From NCBI GenBank assembly GCA_002367355.1, contig DFBQ01000050.1, positions 1-8,518 on the forward strand: DNA of 8,518 nucleotides. Direction: 5' to 3'. The notes below the pieces were generated by a model that was not told the DNA's origin, searched no databases, and was given only the letters and a program-made list of their open reading frames with translations. Position 1 is the stretch's first letter. Every line of letters starts with the position of its first letter. Shown here in pieces: positions 1-6,009 of this stretch. The translations under genes and the position numbers were made by a program. The DNA comes from Deltaproteobacteria bacterium UBA3076. Its GTDB lineage: Bacteria; Desulfobacterota; Dissulfuribacteria; Dissulfuribacterales; UBA3076.

Positions 1-333
1 TATGGCTACAGGGTCCGGTGTGTTTACTCCGTTTTGAATAAGGTGTATTGCCAACCGACGGACCCGCCATGGCCTTGAAGACCTGAAGATGGTCTTTGCC
101 GTATGTATCATTCCCCTTTGATTATAGCGCTTTAGGAAAAAATGCCTTTCTCTAATCATTACACGGCCTGCCTTGGTGCGGGCAGAATTCTTAAAGAGCA
201 GATCCGATGCATTTAGAAGACTGTCCGGATCTGACAGGGCCTCAAGCATCTCAGGAATGCAGGCATCCAGGCGTATAAGGCCCTTTAACCGACCCAGCTC
301 AAGGGCTTGAAACTGGAATTTGGTATCCATCAT
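1..333 (-). CDS. LPS kinase-family protein (WaaP/InaA/Kdo-kinase type), N-terminal part, cut by window edge
   Basis: The frame opens with two consecutive ATG codons (333 and 330) and stays open to base 1, giving 111 visible residues; the C-terminal half is outside the window. Residues 65-70 read FFLKRY, the beta-strand with the ATP-binding lysine (K68) of lipopolysaccharide kinases. It is followed by an Arg/Ala-rich helix and by NGVNTPDPVA (about 101-110), which matches the family pattern Gly-(I/V)-x-Thr-Pro-x-Pro-(V/I)-Ala. Known members phosphorylate heptose or Kdo of the LPS core at the inner membrane. The catalytic loop would lie beyond the edge and cannot be checked. The gene starts 6 bases after the stop of the preceding glycosyltransferase, with a GAAGG Shine-Dalgarno about 4 bases ahead of the first ATG, so it is the last visible gene of the operon. 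The substrate cannot be told from sequence. Confidence 0.75.
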   Translation of the reverse strand, partial: MMDTKFQFQALELGRLKGLIRLDACIPEMLEALSDPDSLLNASDLLFKNSARTKAGRVMIRERHFFLKRYNQRGMIHTAKTIFRSSRPWRVRRLAIHLIQNGVNTPDPVAI

Positions 334-339
334 GAGCCT

Positions 340-1608
340 TCAGCCGGGAAGGATTTGAAACAGATCATGCCCTGGAGAACGGTTTTCCATTACATTCCTG
401 AAAAGGGATATGAGGGCCCCTGTATTACCGGGTAGATCAAAGTCCTTGACAACCTTTTTTCTTCCCGCATCTCCCATCCTGATGCGCTCATCAGGCGCAC
501 TCACCAAGCGTGATATGGCCTCTGCCAGGGCAGTGGCATCACCAGGCGGCACGAGCAGTCCTGTTTTTCCGTGCTCAACTGCCTCAGGGATGGCAGAGAC
601 AGTGGTCGAGACCACAGGGAGGCCCATGGCCATGGCCTCGAGTATAACGTTTGGAATCCCGTCCCTGCTTTTGTCACTCGCAATGATGCAGGGCAGCACA
701 AAGACGTCTGCATCTTCCAGCAGCTTCCGGACCTGACTGTGGGGTATGCTCCCTGCAAGTCGTATTATATTACCAAGTCCCTTACCGGCAATCAACGCTT
801 CCAGGGCCTCACGGTCAGGACCTTCTCCAACGATGGTGGCCTTAATGGAAAATCCCCTGTCCTTCAAGAGAGTACATGCTTCAATCAGCAGAGGGAAACC
901 CTTCTTTTCCCTCAGCCTCCCTACTGACAGTATTCGAAATAGGGTCTGCCCAGGCAGTGCCACATTGCGGGGTCTGCATTTAAATTGTTCAAGGTCTATG
1001 CCATGATAGACCTTGATTACCCTGTCTGGGCATGATTGAGCATAATGTTCCCTCAGATATCCTGCATTGTAGCCGGTACAGGTCGCACAAAAGACAGCAT
1101 TTTCTATCTTTTCTCTCATCTGCCAACATGACCGGTAGATGTCATTGGCATGGGCTGTGAAGCTGTAGCCAATACCCGCCAGCGATGCTGCCACCCTGGC
1201 TGCGGACGTGGAGTGATAGGCGTAATGAGCATGGATGTGGTGGATATTATGCTTTTTTACCCAATCGGCCAGGTATACTGCCTGGAAAAAATGGTGCAGC
1301 CGACGACAGGCCCTGGTACGCAGAAGACCATAGGCCGCTCTGTATCTGTTTGGCCAGACCCGGCTGTTGGCAGAAAACACTACCGGAGTGCATGGCCTTG
1401 GGATCTCCATGGCAGGGATCTCGTTGTAGGGCGGCTCGGCTGCCATTTCCCTGTCTAACCGAAAAGCAAAGAGGTGATATTTAATTCCTTGACGACGCAT
1501 CTCCCGGAGTTCATTCAGGATAAAGGTCTCGGTGGTAACCGGGAACCGGGTTAGCACATATAGTATCGCCCCAGCGGCCAAGTTCCTCTCTCCTGTTTGA
1601 GCTACCAT
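340..1608 (-). CDS. GT4-family glycosyltransferase (WcaL/exopolysaccharide type)
   Basis: A 422-residue protein with the two-Rossmann-domain (GT-B) layout of family 4 glycosyltransferases, which move a sugar from a nucleotide-sugar to a glycan acceptor with retention of configuration at the cytoplasmic face of the membrane. The N-terminus has the 'RFP..TETFI.NEL' signature (about 21-34) of WcaL-like enzymes, then HAHYA (126-130) and FTAHANDI (150-157) of the acceptor domain. The donor domain starts near 225 with SVGRLREKKG (228-237), then VGEGPDR (260-266) and DGIPNVILEAMAMGLPVVST (316-335). There the usual E-x7-E pair appears as D316-x7-E324, which is common in this subfamily. Length is normal. 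The start is fixed by a one-base TAATG overlap with the upstream kinase and an AGAGGGGG Shine-Dalgarno within that gene's last codons. Donor and acceptor sugars are unknown; a role in LPS core or outer core is inferred from the neighbours. Confidence 0.92.
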   Translation of the reverse strand: MVAQTGERNLAAGAILYVLTRFPVTTETFILNELREMRRQGIKYHLFAFRLDREMAAEPPYNEIPAMEIPRPCTPVVFSANSRVWPNRYRAAYGLLRTRACRRLHHFFQAVYLADWVKKHNIHHIHAHYAYHSTSAARVAASLAGIGYSFTAHANDIYRSCWQMREKIENAVFCATCTGYNAGYLREHYAQSCPDRVIKVYHGIDLEQFKCRPRNVALPGQTLFRILSVGRLREKKGFPLLIEACTLLKDRGFSIKATIVGEGPDREALEALIAGKGLGNIIRLAGSIPHSQVRKLLEDADVFVLPCIIASDKSRDGIPNVILEAMAMGLPVVSTTVSAIPEAVEHGKTGLLVPPGDATALAEAISRLVSAPDERIRMGDAGRKKVVKDFDLPGNTGALISLFRNVMENRSPGHDLFQILPG

Positions 1609-2441
1609 TACTGCAGCCCCCTCTTTTTTTTACCGTATCTTTTTGCGCTTGCCTGGCCGATATTTCTTAACAGCGCTCGTGCTGTATCACCAAGACCGGA
1701 ATTTGCCCGAACATAGGTCTTCAGAAAATAAAGCCTGGCCCTTTGGGAGATAGTGCCAAGGTTGGGATGGTTCAGGAGTGAGAGGTCCTTCATGATATGT
1801 CTATTTAACTTCATTCCTGGCTTGCTCACCCGCTCAGTGTCCAGATAGGAAAAGGAAAATTCCTGTTTCCCTTTCTCCTCTACAAGGACATTTCCAGGGT
1901 GGAGATCCCCGTGGGTGATGCAGCATCCATGAAGACGGGCAATCTCCCGACCAAGAGCAGAGGCAAGCCTGGCCTGTCTGCCTGGTGCGAGCTGCCGTTC
2001 CCGGAGGTATGTTCTGAGTGGGATGCCGAAGATCTCAAGGGTTACCAGCAGAGAAATATTTCCGCGGCCAAGACCTTTACCCTCTGTTACTGCTACAACC
2101 TCCGGTGTGCTCAGGCCGTGTTCCAAGAGAAGCCTCGCACCCTGCCATGCCCGGTAGGCACGGGACCCTCGCGACATAGCCTTTATTCTCCCCCATCCTA
2201 TCTCAGGCCTAAAGTACTTAAAGTACAGGATATTATCATTATATGACATCCTGAGTAGTGTTGTGTTCGGGACGGTAGGCAGGACCTCACAGTCCGGTCT
2301 TTGAGCAAGCTCATCAGGGTTACTTATCAACAAACCAATGAAGTCATGATTTTTCCAGGGTGGAGCAATCCATATTGAACGGCCTGACGGGCAATCTGTC
2401 CCGCGGCAGTGGGCAGGTTTTAACTGCGGATCTACGGTCAT
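1608..2441 (-). CDS. LPS kinase-family protein (Kdo/heptose kinase-like), apparently intact
   Basis: A 277-residue protein of the lipopolysaccharide kinase family, which has a protein-kinase fold and phosphorylates sugars of the LPS inner core using ATP. Visible kinase elements are ILYFKYF (71-77) with the likely ATP-binding K75, the helix and 'HGLSTPEVVAV' segment (108-118) that matches the family Gly-x-x-Thr-Pro pattern, catalytic loop HGDLHPGN (177-184) with D179 and N184, and the metal-binding strand YLDTER (199-204) with D201. All catalytic residues expected of an active enzyme are present. About 60 residues precede the kinase core and resemble nothing I recognise. The gene overlaps the CgeB-like gene upstream by 4 bases (ATGA) and the downstream glycosyltransferase by 1 base, implying coupled translation. 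It is the only complete kinase among three family members in the window. Whether it acts on heptose, Kdo or another sugar cannot be decided. Confidence 0.87.
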   Translation of the reverse strand: MTVDPQLKPAHCRGTDCPSGRSIWIAPPWKNHDFIGLLISNPDELAQRPDCEVLPTVPNTTLLRMSYNDNILYFKYFRPEIGWGRIKAMSRGSRAYRAWQGARLLLEHGLSTPEVVAVTEGKGLGRGNISLLVTLEIFGIPLRTYLRERQLAPGRQARLASALGREIARLHGCCITHGDLHPGNVLVEEKGKQEFSFSYLDTERVSKPGMKLNRHIMKDLSLLNHPNLGTISQRARLYFLKTYVRANSGLGDTARALLRNIGQASAKRYGKKKRGLQ

Positions 2442-3430
2442 AAGCCCATGATTCCAGCCCTTTTCAGAGTCTCGAACATGGAAGCAAAACGGCGCTCATA
2501 TGTATATTCTGCCAGGACCCTCTGCCTTCCGGCCTGGGCTATACGTATTCGATCTTCCTCGTGTTTCACGTAATAACGAATTTTGTCTATCATTTCATCA
2601 TGGCTGTCAAAGGTCTCGATCTCCTTGCCGGGGACCAGGACCTCTTCTATCCCTTTTACACGACGGCACAGATAAAAAGCCCCGCAACCCACTGCAGTAT
2701 ATATCCTGACGCTCATGGAGAGGCGCATATCAGGATAAGAATCCAGGGAAAGAAATATCTTACAGGCACGGGCAACTTTTGAAAATGTTTCATGATACAC
2801 GAATTCTCCGCCATAGGACCTGCATAGCTTGGAAAAAAGAAAAGATAGGTCCTTGAGCTTCCTGGATGGCCTGGGCCCCCACCACTTGAGCTGAAATCCT
2901 GCATTGATCACCTTATCCAGCATCTGCCGCCTGGCAAGATACTGGGGCAATGTGCCCAGGTTTCCCACAAAGGCCGCCTGGGATCCATAGTGCGTCATGT
3001 CCTCAGGAGTCAACGGAGTATCAGAATAGAATGATGGGGCAAAGGCCTGTGAAAGCCAGGCTACCTTCTCTATCCCGGCCGCCTCGTATTCAGGGATCCT
3101 TCCCTGGGTCATGGTGAAAAAGAAATCCGAAGACCTTCCCATATTGATCATATGTTCATCAGGAGGAATCGGATCGGGGTACCATATGACAAAAGGTATT
3201 CCCTTGGAACGGATCTCCTGTATCATGTCAACGGTCATGCCGTCGGCCTTTGTAGCAATTGCCAGGGCAGGACGCCTTTCAATGGCACGAGAGAGCTGGT
3301 TCAACTGACTGGGCGTGTCCAGACATATCGCAGCCCATCCCATATCCTCCAGTGCCTTTGCCATGAAATGGCCATTGTTCCATGGCTTCCTGAATTTTGT
3401 AAGAAGCAGTATGGAAGACCTTTCCTTCAT
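2438..3430 (-). CDS. CgeB-like glycosyltransferase (Glyco_trans_1_2 domain)
   Basis: A 330-residue protein matching the CgeB-like glycosyltransferases often found in LPS and surface-glycan clusters. The N-terminal half has a Rossmann-like start (SILLLTKFRK, 6-15) and the WYPDP motif (83-87) where this group usually reads 'W..D'. The middle has FVGNLGT (154-160), and the C-terminal half has the diagnostic stretch RLSMSVRIYTAVGCGAFYL (236-254), then the 'F.s.dEm..kI.YYl....eR..IA.aGr.rvl.eyTy..R' pattern (274-314) of the PF13524 domain. CgeB itself is named for a Bacillus spore-coat gene, but most homologues are simply glycosyltransferases of unknown specificity. The ATG overlaps the TGA of the upstream GT4 gene by 4 bases and its own TGA overlaps the kinase start by 4, so it is embedded in a tightly coupled operon. 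Family assignment is confident; its sugar is not. Confidence 0.85.
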   Translation of the reverse strand: MKERSSILLLTKFRKPWNNGHFMAKALEDMGWAAICLDTPSQLNQLSRAIERRPALAIATKADGMTVDMIQEIRSKGIPFVIWYPDPIPPDEHMINMGRSSDFFFTMTQGRIPEYEAAGIEKVAWLSQAFAPSFYSDTPLTPEDMTHYGSQAAFVGNLGTLPQYLARRQMLDKVINAGFQLKWWGPRPSRKLKDLSFLFSKLCRSYGGEFVYHETFSKVARACKIFLSLDSYPDMRLSMSVRIYTAVGCGAFYLCRRVKGIEEVLVPGKEIETFDSHDEMIDKIRYYVKHEEDRIRIAQAGRQRVLAEYTYERRFASMFETLKRAGIMGL

Positions 3431-4566
3431 GTATATTCTCTGATCACTTGTCCGTATAACTCGCGGTAACGATCCACTATTGCATCGAGCCTGTACTTTT
3501 CCAGAAGCGTGGAAATGGCCGAGGGACTGATGACACCTTTCTGTGTAAGTATAAGATCAATTGCATCGGCCAGTGCATTTGAATCATGCGGAGGCACAAG
3601 ATAGCCGGTCTTGCCGTGGATCACAACGTCTTCTGCCCCGCTCACTCTTGTAGCTACTATAGGCAGGCCTGCTGCCATTGCCTCCAGAAGTACGTTCGGG
3701 AAGCCCTCGTTTCCAGGATAAGACGGCAGAATAAAGGCCCTGGCCCCTCTGTACCATGCCAGCTTCTCCTCTCCCTCTTTACGTCCGACCAGATGTACCC
3801 GGTCTAAAAATCCTGACTCACGGGCCACTTCCTTAAGTTCTCCATACTTTGGACCATCCCCGACAATTACCAGATCAATTTCTCGCCGCCTGTCCGCCAG
3901 ATGGGAAAAGGCCCTGATAAGGCAATCAAATCCCTTAAAGGCTACCAGCCTGCCAAGCGCAAGGACATAGGGTCTGGTTCTCTCCATTGGCCTCACACTG
4001 CCAAAAGGGGTCGGGTCTATACCGTGTGGTATGCGGACGATCCTCCCCGATTTTACACCAGCAGACTCCACGATCCTCTGTATTTCACTGCTAAGCGCTG
4101 TCACCCTGTCCGCCTTTAAGAGGCCTCTCCTTGCCCGCCTGTTCCTGTATCTGTGTAACAGGTGGCGCTCTTCTTTGAATAAATTGGTTCTCCTCGGCGT
4201 GACTATATAGGGCACACCCTTTAGGACCTTAAAAAAGGAAGAAGCATAGGCAGCGGGATCAATCCCATGGCAGTGTATGAGATCAAAGGGCTTTTGGCTC
4301 CATATCCTTAAAAGCCAGAGCAGATATGCTCTTGTAAAGAAGCGTTTTACCGGCCAGCGCGGATATCTGTATACCGGGTAAGGAAGCGAAAGACCCTGAT
4401 CTCCTTCTTCATGCGGGGCTAGGACCTCCACATCCACTCCTGTATTTCTCAGGGCCGATACCAGCGTATGTGTATTTCGGGGGACACCTCCCGGCCTGGG
4501 CAGGTAAACCCCCATGAAAAATAAGACCCGCATATCTTCAGTTTGTCTCTTAGGATACTTCTCCAA
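3427..4566 (-). CDS. GT4-family glycosyltransferase
   Basis: A GT-B fold retaining glycosyltransferase of 379 residues from the upstream start. Features are a glycine-rich acceptor-domain loop PRPGGVPRN (23-31), DLIHCHG (95-101), IPHGIDPTPF (179-188), LGRLVAFKGFDCLI (204-217), VGDGPKYGEL (235-244) and the E-x7-E motif NEGFPNVLLEAMAAGLP (286-302; E287 and E295). The start given is TTG at 4566, which has AGAAAGG four bases ahead. ATG at 4533 would remove 11 residues and begin MRVLFF, which fits the family better but has only a weak Shine-Dalgarno. The TTG lies 17 bases downstream of the decayed kinase fragment, so the extension may be an artefact of that rearranged junction. Its stop overlaps the CgeB-like gene by 4 bases. 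Likely adds a sugar to the LPS core or a related surface glycan; specificity is unknown. Confidence 0.9.
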   Translation of the reverse strand: MEKYPKRQTEDMRVLFFMGVYLPRPGGVPRNTHTLVSALRNTGVDVEVLAPHEEGDQGLSLPYPVYRYPRWPVKRFFTRAYLLWLLRIWSQKPFDLIHCHGIDPAAYASSFFKVLKGVPYIVTPRRTNLFKEERHLLHRYRNRRARRGLLKADRVTALSSEIQRIVESAGVKSGRIVRIPHGIDPTPFGSVRPMERTRPYVLALGRLVAFKGFDCLIRAFSHLADRRREIDLVIVGDGPKYGELKEVARESGFLDRVHLVGRKEGEEKLAWYRGARAFILPSYPGNEGFPNVLLEAMAAGLPIVATRVSGAEDVVIHGKTGYLVPPHDSNALADAIDLILTQKGVISPSAISTLLEKYRLDAIVDRYRELYGQVIREYT

Positions 4567-4583
4567 GATACCTTTCTACCCGC

Positions 4584-4889
4584 TCACTGTACATAATTTA
4601 CACTCTCTGAGAGAACCAGTGAACTCTCACCATCTTGGCCCCAGGCCACCGGAACAGGCCCTGGAAGGCCGACCTGTAGAAAAGTCCACATGGCATGCTA
4701 CTCCTGCCTGGCATCAGGAGCCGGACGCTTTAGTCTGAGATATGCCTTCAACCTGCCCCATATTGTAAGAGGTGCATAGCGTTTAAGAAAAAAGTCTTTT
4801 TTCTCCGCTCTCTGTTGCGAGATCAAGTCGAACGGTATTTCGTTGCCAGCAATTCCGGCCGGTAGTCTATAAGGAATTCGAGGACGGCT
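4584..4889 (-). pseudogene. LPS kinase-family pseudogene, middle fragment, with internal TAG and lost catalytic half
   Basis: A reading frame without a start codon runs from 4889. It contains IPYRLPAG, then KKDFFLKRY (FFLKRY at about 4793-4776) with the family's ATP-binding lysine, then GRLKAYLRLKRPAPDARQE. After this comes TAG (4700-4698), exactly where LPS kinases usually have the Trp of 'A-x-x-E-W'. Read through, the same frame continues HAMWTFLQVGLPGPVPVAWG and SLVLSES, which matches the family's 'G(I/L)P-x-P-x-P-V-A' and 'S-(x)3-(S/T)E' segments, and ends at TGA (4586-4584). The catalytic loop (HGDLHxxN) and all that follows are missing before the next gene begins. I infer that this is the continuation of the kinase fragment at 6017-5802, separated from it by the sulfotransferase segment. 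Family recognition comes from motif patterns, not a search. Confidence 0.72.
4866..4872 (-). repeat. Left copy of 7-base direct repeat TTATAGA flanking the sulfotransferase segment
   Basis: The minus-strand sequence TTATAGA here is identical to that at 5811-5805. In both copies the kinase frame reads TAT AGA (Tyr-Arg) in the same phase. Deleting one copy plus the intervening bases joins the two kinase fragments in frame. A target-site duplication or recombination junction is possible; seven bases alone could be chance. Confidence 0.45.
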
Positions 4890-4927
4890 TCAATAATAAC
4901 AATTTTAGATAGTCTTATGAGCGGTTG

Positions 4928-5008
4928 TCAATCTTGAATCGCTCTTGATCTTTTGGGCCGAATTCTGTAGATCAACTTCGTAAAGACCTTCAGGTTATTA
5001 ATTGTCAC
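4928..5008 (-). other. Possible 26-codon ORF with GTG start after the sulfotransferase
   Basis: GTG at 5008 overlaps the sulfotransferase stop (GTGA) and opens a frame of 26 codons ending at TGA 4930-4928. The peptide is basic (contains KLIYRIRPKRSR). It resembles no family I know and lies in the A+T-rich tail of the inserted segment. It may be a truncated remnant of whatever gene followed the sulfotransferase in its source. The rest of 4873-4927 shows no gene. Weak evidence only. Confidence 0.2.
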
Positions 5009-5805
5009 TTCCTATAGCCATAAAATGCAGCCAATCCGGAAACAGCGCTTTCCAGCTGGTCCAATCTTTCTTCAGAAAAATACCTCTTATATCCACCAAC
5101 CCTTCCTTTCCTCACCTTAAATGAATCTGGATCAGATGGATCTGCCGGCCGCAGAATTTTGTTCTCAAATTCTCCTGCAGCTTCCATTTTCTTCATGTTG
5201 TCAAATTCGGCAAACTCAACGGCCTGCTTAGCCAAATTCTCTCTGATTTTATCAAAGCCGATAAACTGAATAAGCTCGATTAATTTATTGATCGTATCGC
5301 ATTTCAGATCCTCATAGGAAATCCAAAAACAGGCCGGATGCATTTCAAGCCTTTGCCGCCACACATTAAGAACCTGGATAATGCGCTTAATGCCAAACCT
5401 TTTGTCGGTTATAAAATCTATAAGGTCCATTTGAATTTTTTTACGGGAGCGCTTTGTTTTATGAAAATACAAGGAAACCAGGATGTCTCTGGGGTCTCTA
5501 TAGAGTAAAACCACTTTTTTTGTTAACAGATAGCTATCCGGCACCACATATTTTCCAAAGAGCTTCTGGCTAATGCTGGCTTTGTTGATATGATTCCACA
5601 TTTCATGGGTAAACAAAATGGAAGGAATGGATTTGTTGTGTGCACGAAGATCTTCAAGTCCAAAAGGAACATCAAAGGCCAGCGATATATATTTATTCAA
5701 CAATACCCGCAGCCATGTTCTTCCGCTTTTTCCAACCGACAATATTAAGATATCACAATTCTTTATTTTTTCCTTTGATCGGGTTAAATTCCACCTTACA
5801 ATCAT
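5005..5805 (-). CDS. Cytosolic-type sulfotransferase (PAPS-dependent, PF00685 family)
   Basis: A 266-residue sulfotransferase, which moves sulfate from PAPS to a hydroxyl or amine of an acceptor. The 5'-phosphosulfate loop is SVGKSGRTWL (23-32), the 3'-phosphate-binding strand and helix are VVLLYRDPRDILVSLYFH (98-115), and the C-terminal cofactor motif is RKGRVGGYKRYFSEE (232-246). H67 in FTHEMW is a candidate catalytic base. The length is full. ATG 5805 is chosen because GGAG lies 7 bases ahead and the protein starts about 20 residues before the first motif, as usual. The gene is clearly A+T-richer than its neighbours (19 G/C of 60 at 5401-5460 against 33 of 60 at 6421-6480). It sits between two halves of an LPS-kinase pseudogene, pointing to transfer and insertion. 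Its surroundings suggest a surface-glycan acceptor, but sulfation of LPS is an inference. Confidence 0.88.
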   Translation of the reverse strand: MIVRWNLTRSKEKIKNCDILILSVGKSGRTWLRVLLNKYISLAFDVPFGLEDLRAHNKSIPSILFTHEMWNHINKASISQKLFGKYVVPDSYLLTKKVVLLYRDPRDILVSLYFHKTKRSRKKIQMDLIDFITDKRFGIKRIIQVLNVWRQRLEMHPACFWISYEDLKCDTINKLIELIQFIGFDKIRENLAKQAVEFAEFDNMKKMEAAGEFENKILRPADPSDPDSFKVRKGRVGGYKRYFSEERLDQLESAVSGLAAFYGYRK

Positions 5806-5811
5806 CTATAA
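5805..5811 (-). repeat. Right copy of 7-base direct repeat TTATAGA flanking the sulfotransferase segment
   Basis: Identical to the copy at 4872-4866. Its last base is the A of the sulfotransferase ATG, so the foreign gene begins at the repeat edge. Base composition changes from G+C-balanced (kinase side) to A+T-rich here. Confidence 0.45.
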
Positions 5812-5812
5812 T

Positions 5813-5816
5813 CTCC
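5813..5816 (-). promoter_or_regulatory. Ribosome binding site (GGAG) of the sulfotransferase gene
   Basis: GGAG on the minus strand ends 7 bases before ATG 5805, good spacing for initiation. It lies on the kinase side of the TTATAGA repeat, so the inserted gene seems to use a site that belonged to the interrupted gene. Confidence 0.5.
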
Positions 5817-6009
5817 ATAAAGCAGAAGGAGTGTCAAGGGGCATGGATCGTCCATCTGACCAGCAATATCGTTGCCAAAACCAACAAATCCCCCGTGTCC
5901 CGAATGTGCCATCAGTACCCTGAAGGTCGCAAGACCATTGGAGTCAAGGAGCGGAAGAAATACCCTGTTGACCTCAAGCCTTCCCTTATCTATCACCGCA
6001 ATTTTCGCT

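Noticed and set aside
571..1458. Plus-strand ORFs of about 100 codons inside the GT4 gene
   Set aside because: They are antisense to a well-supported glycosyltransferase and show no family motifs or ribosome binding sites.
4601..4630. Inverted repeats TCTCTGAGAGA and GAGA...TCTC ahead of the GT4 gene
   Set aside because: The first has a one-base loop and the second only a four-pair stem; neither has a T run. They lie in former kinase coding sequence.
4598..4696. 32-codon ORF from ATG 4696 (minus strand)
   Set aside because: It is an out-of-frame reading of the kinase pseudogene, whose own frame matches the family much better.
4698..4700. TAG read as pyrrolysine in a functional kinase
   Set aside because: The expected residue is Trp and the protein would still lack its catalytic loop, so decay explains it better.
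4780..4800. Near-perfect palindrome AGAAAAAAGTCTTTTTTCT as a possible terminator
   Set aside because: Loop of one base cannot form a stable hairpin, and the bases encode the kinase KKDFF segment.
4911..4936. GAGCG...CGCTC inverted repeat downstream of the sulfotransferase as a terminator
   Set aside because: Five-base stem with a 16-base loop and no T run on the minus strand.
4873..5811. The sulfotransferase segment as a classical insertion sequence
   Set aside because: Ends show no inverted repeats and no transposase is encoded.
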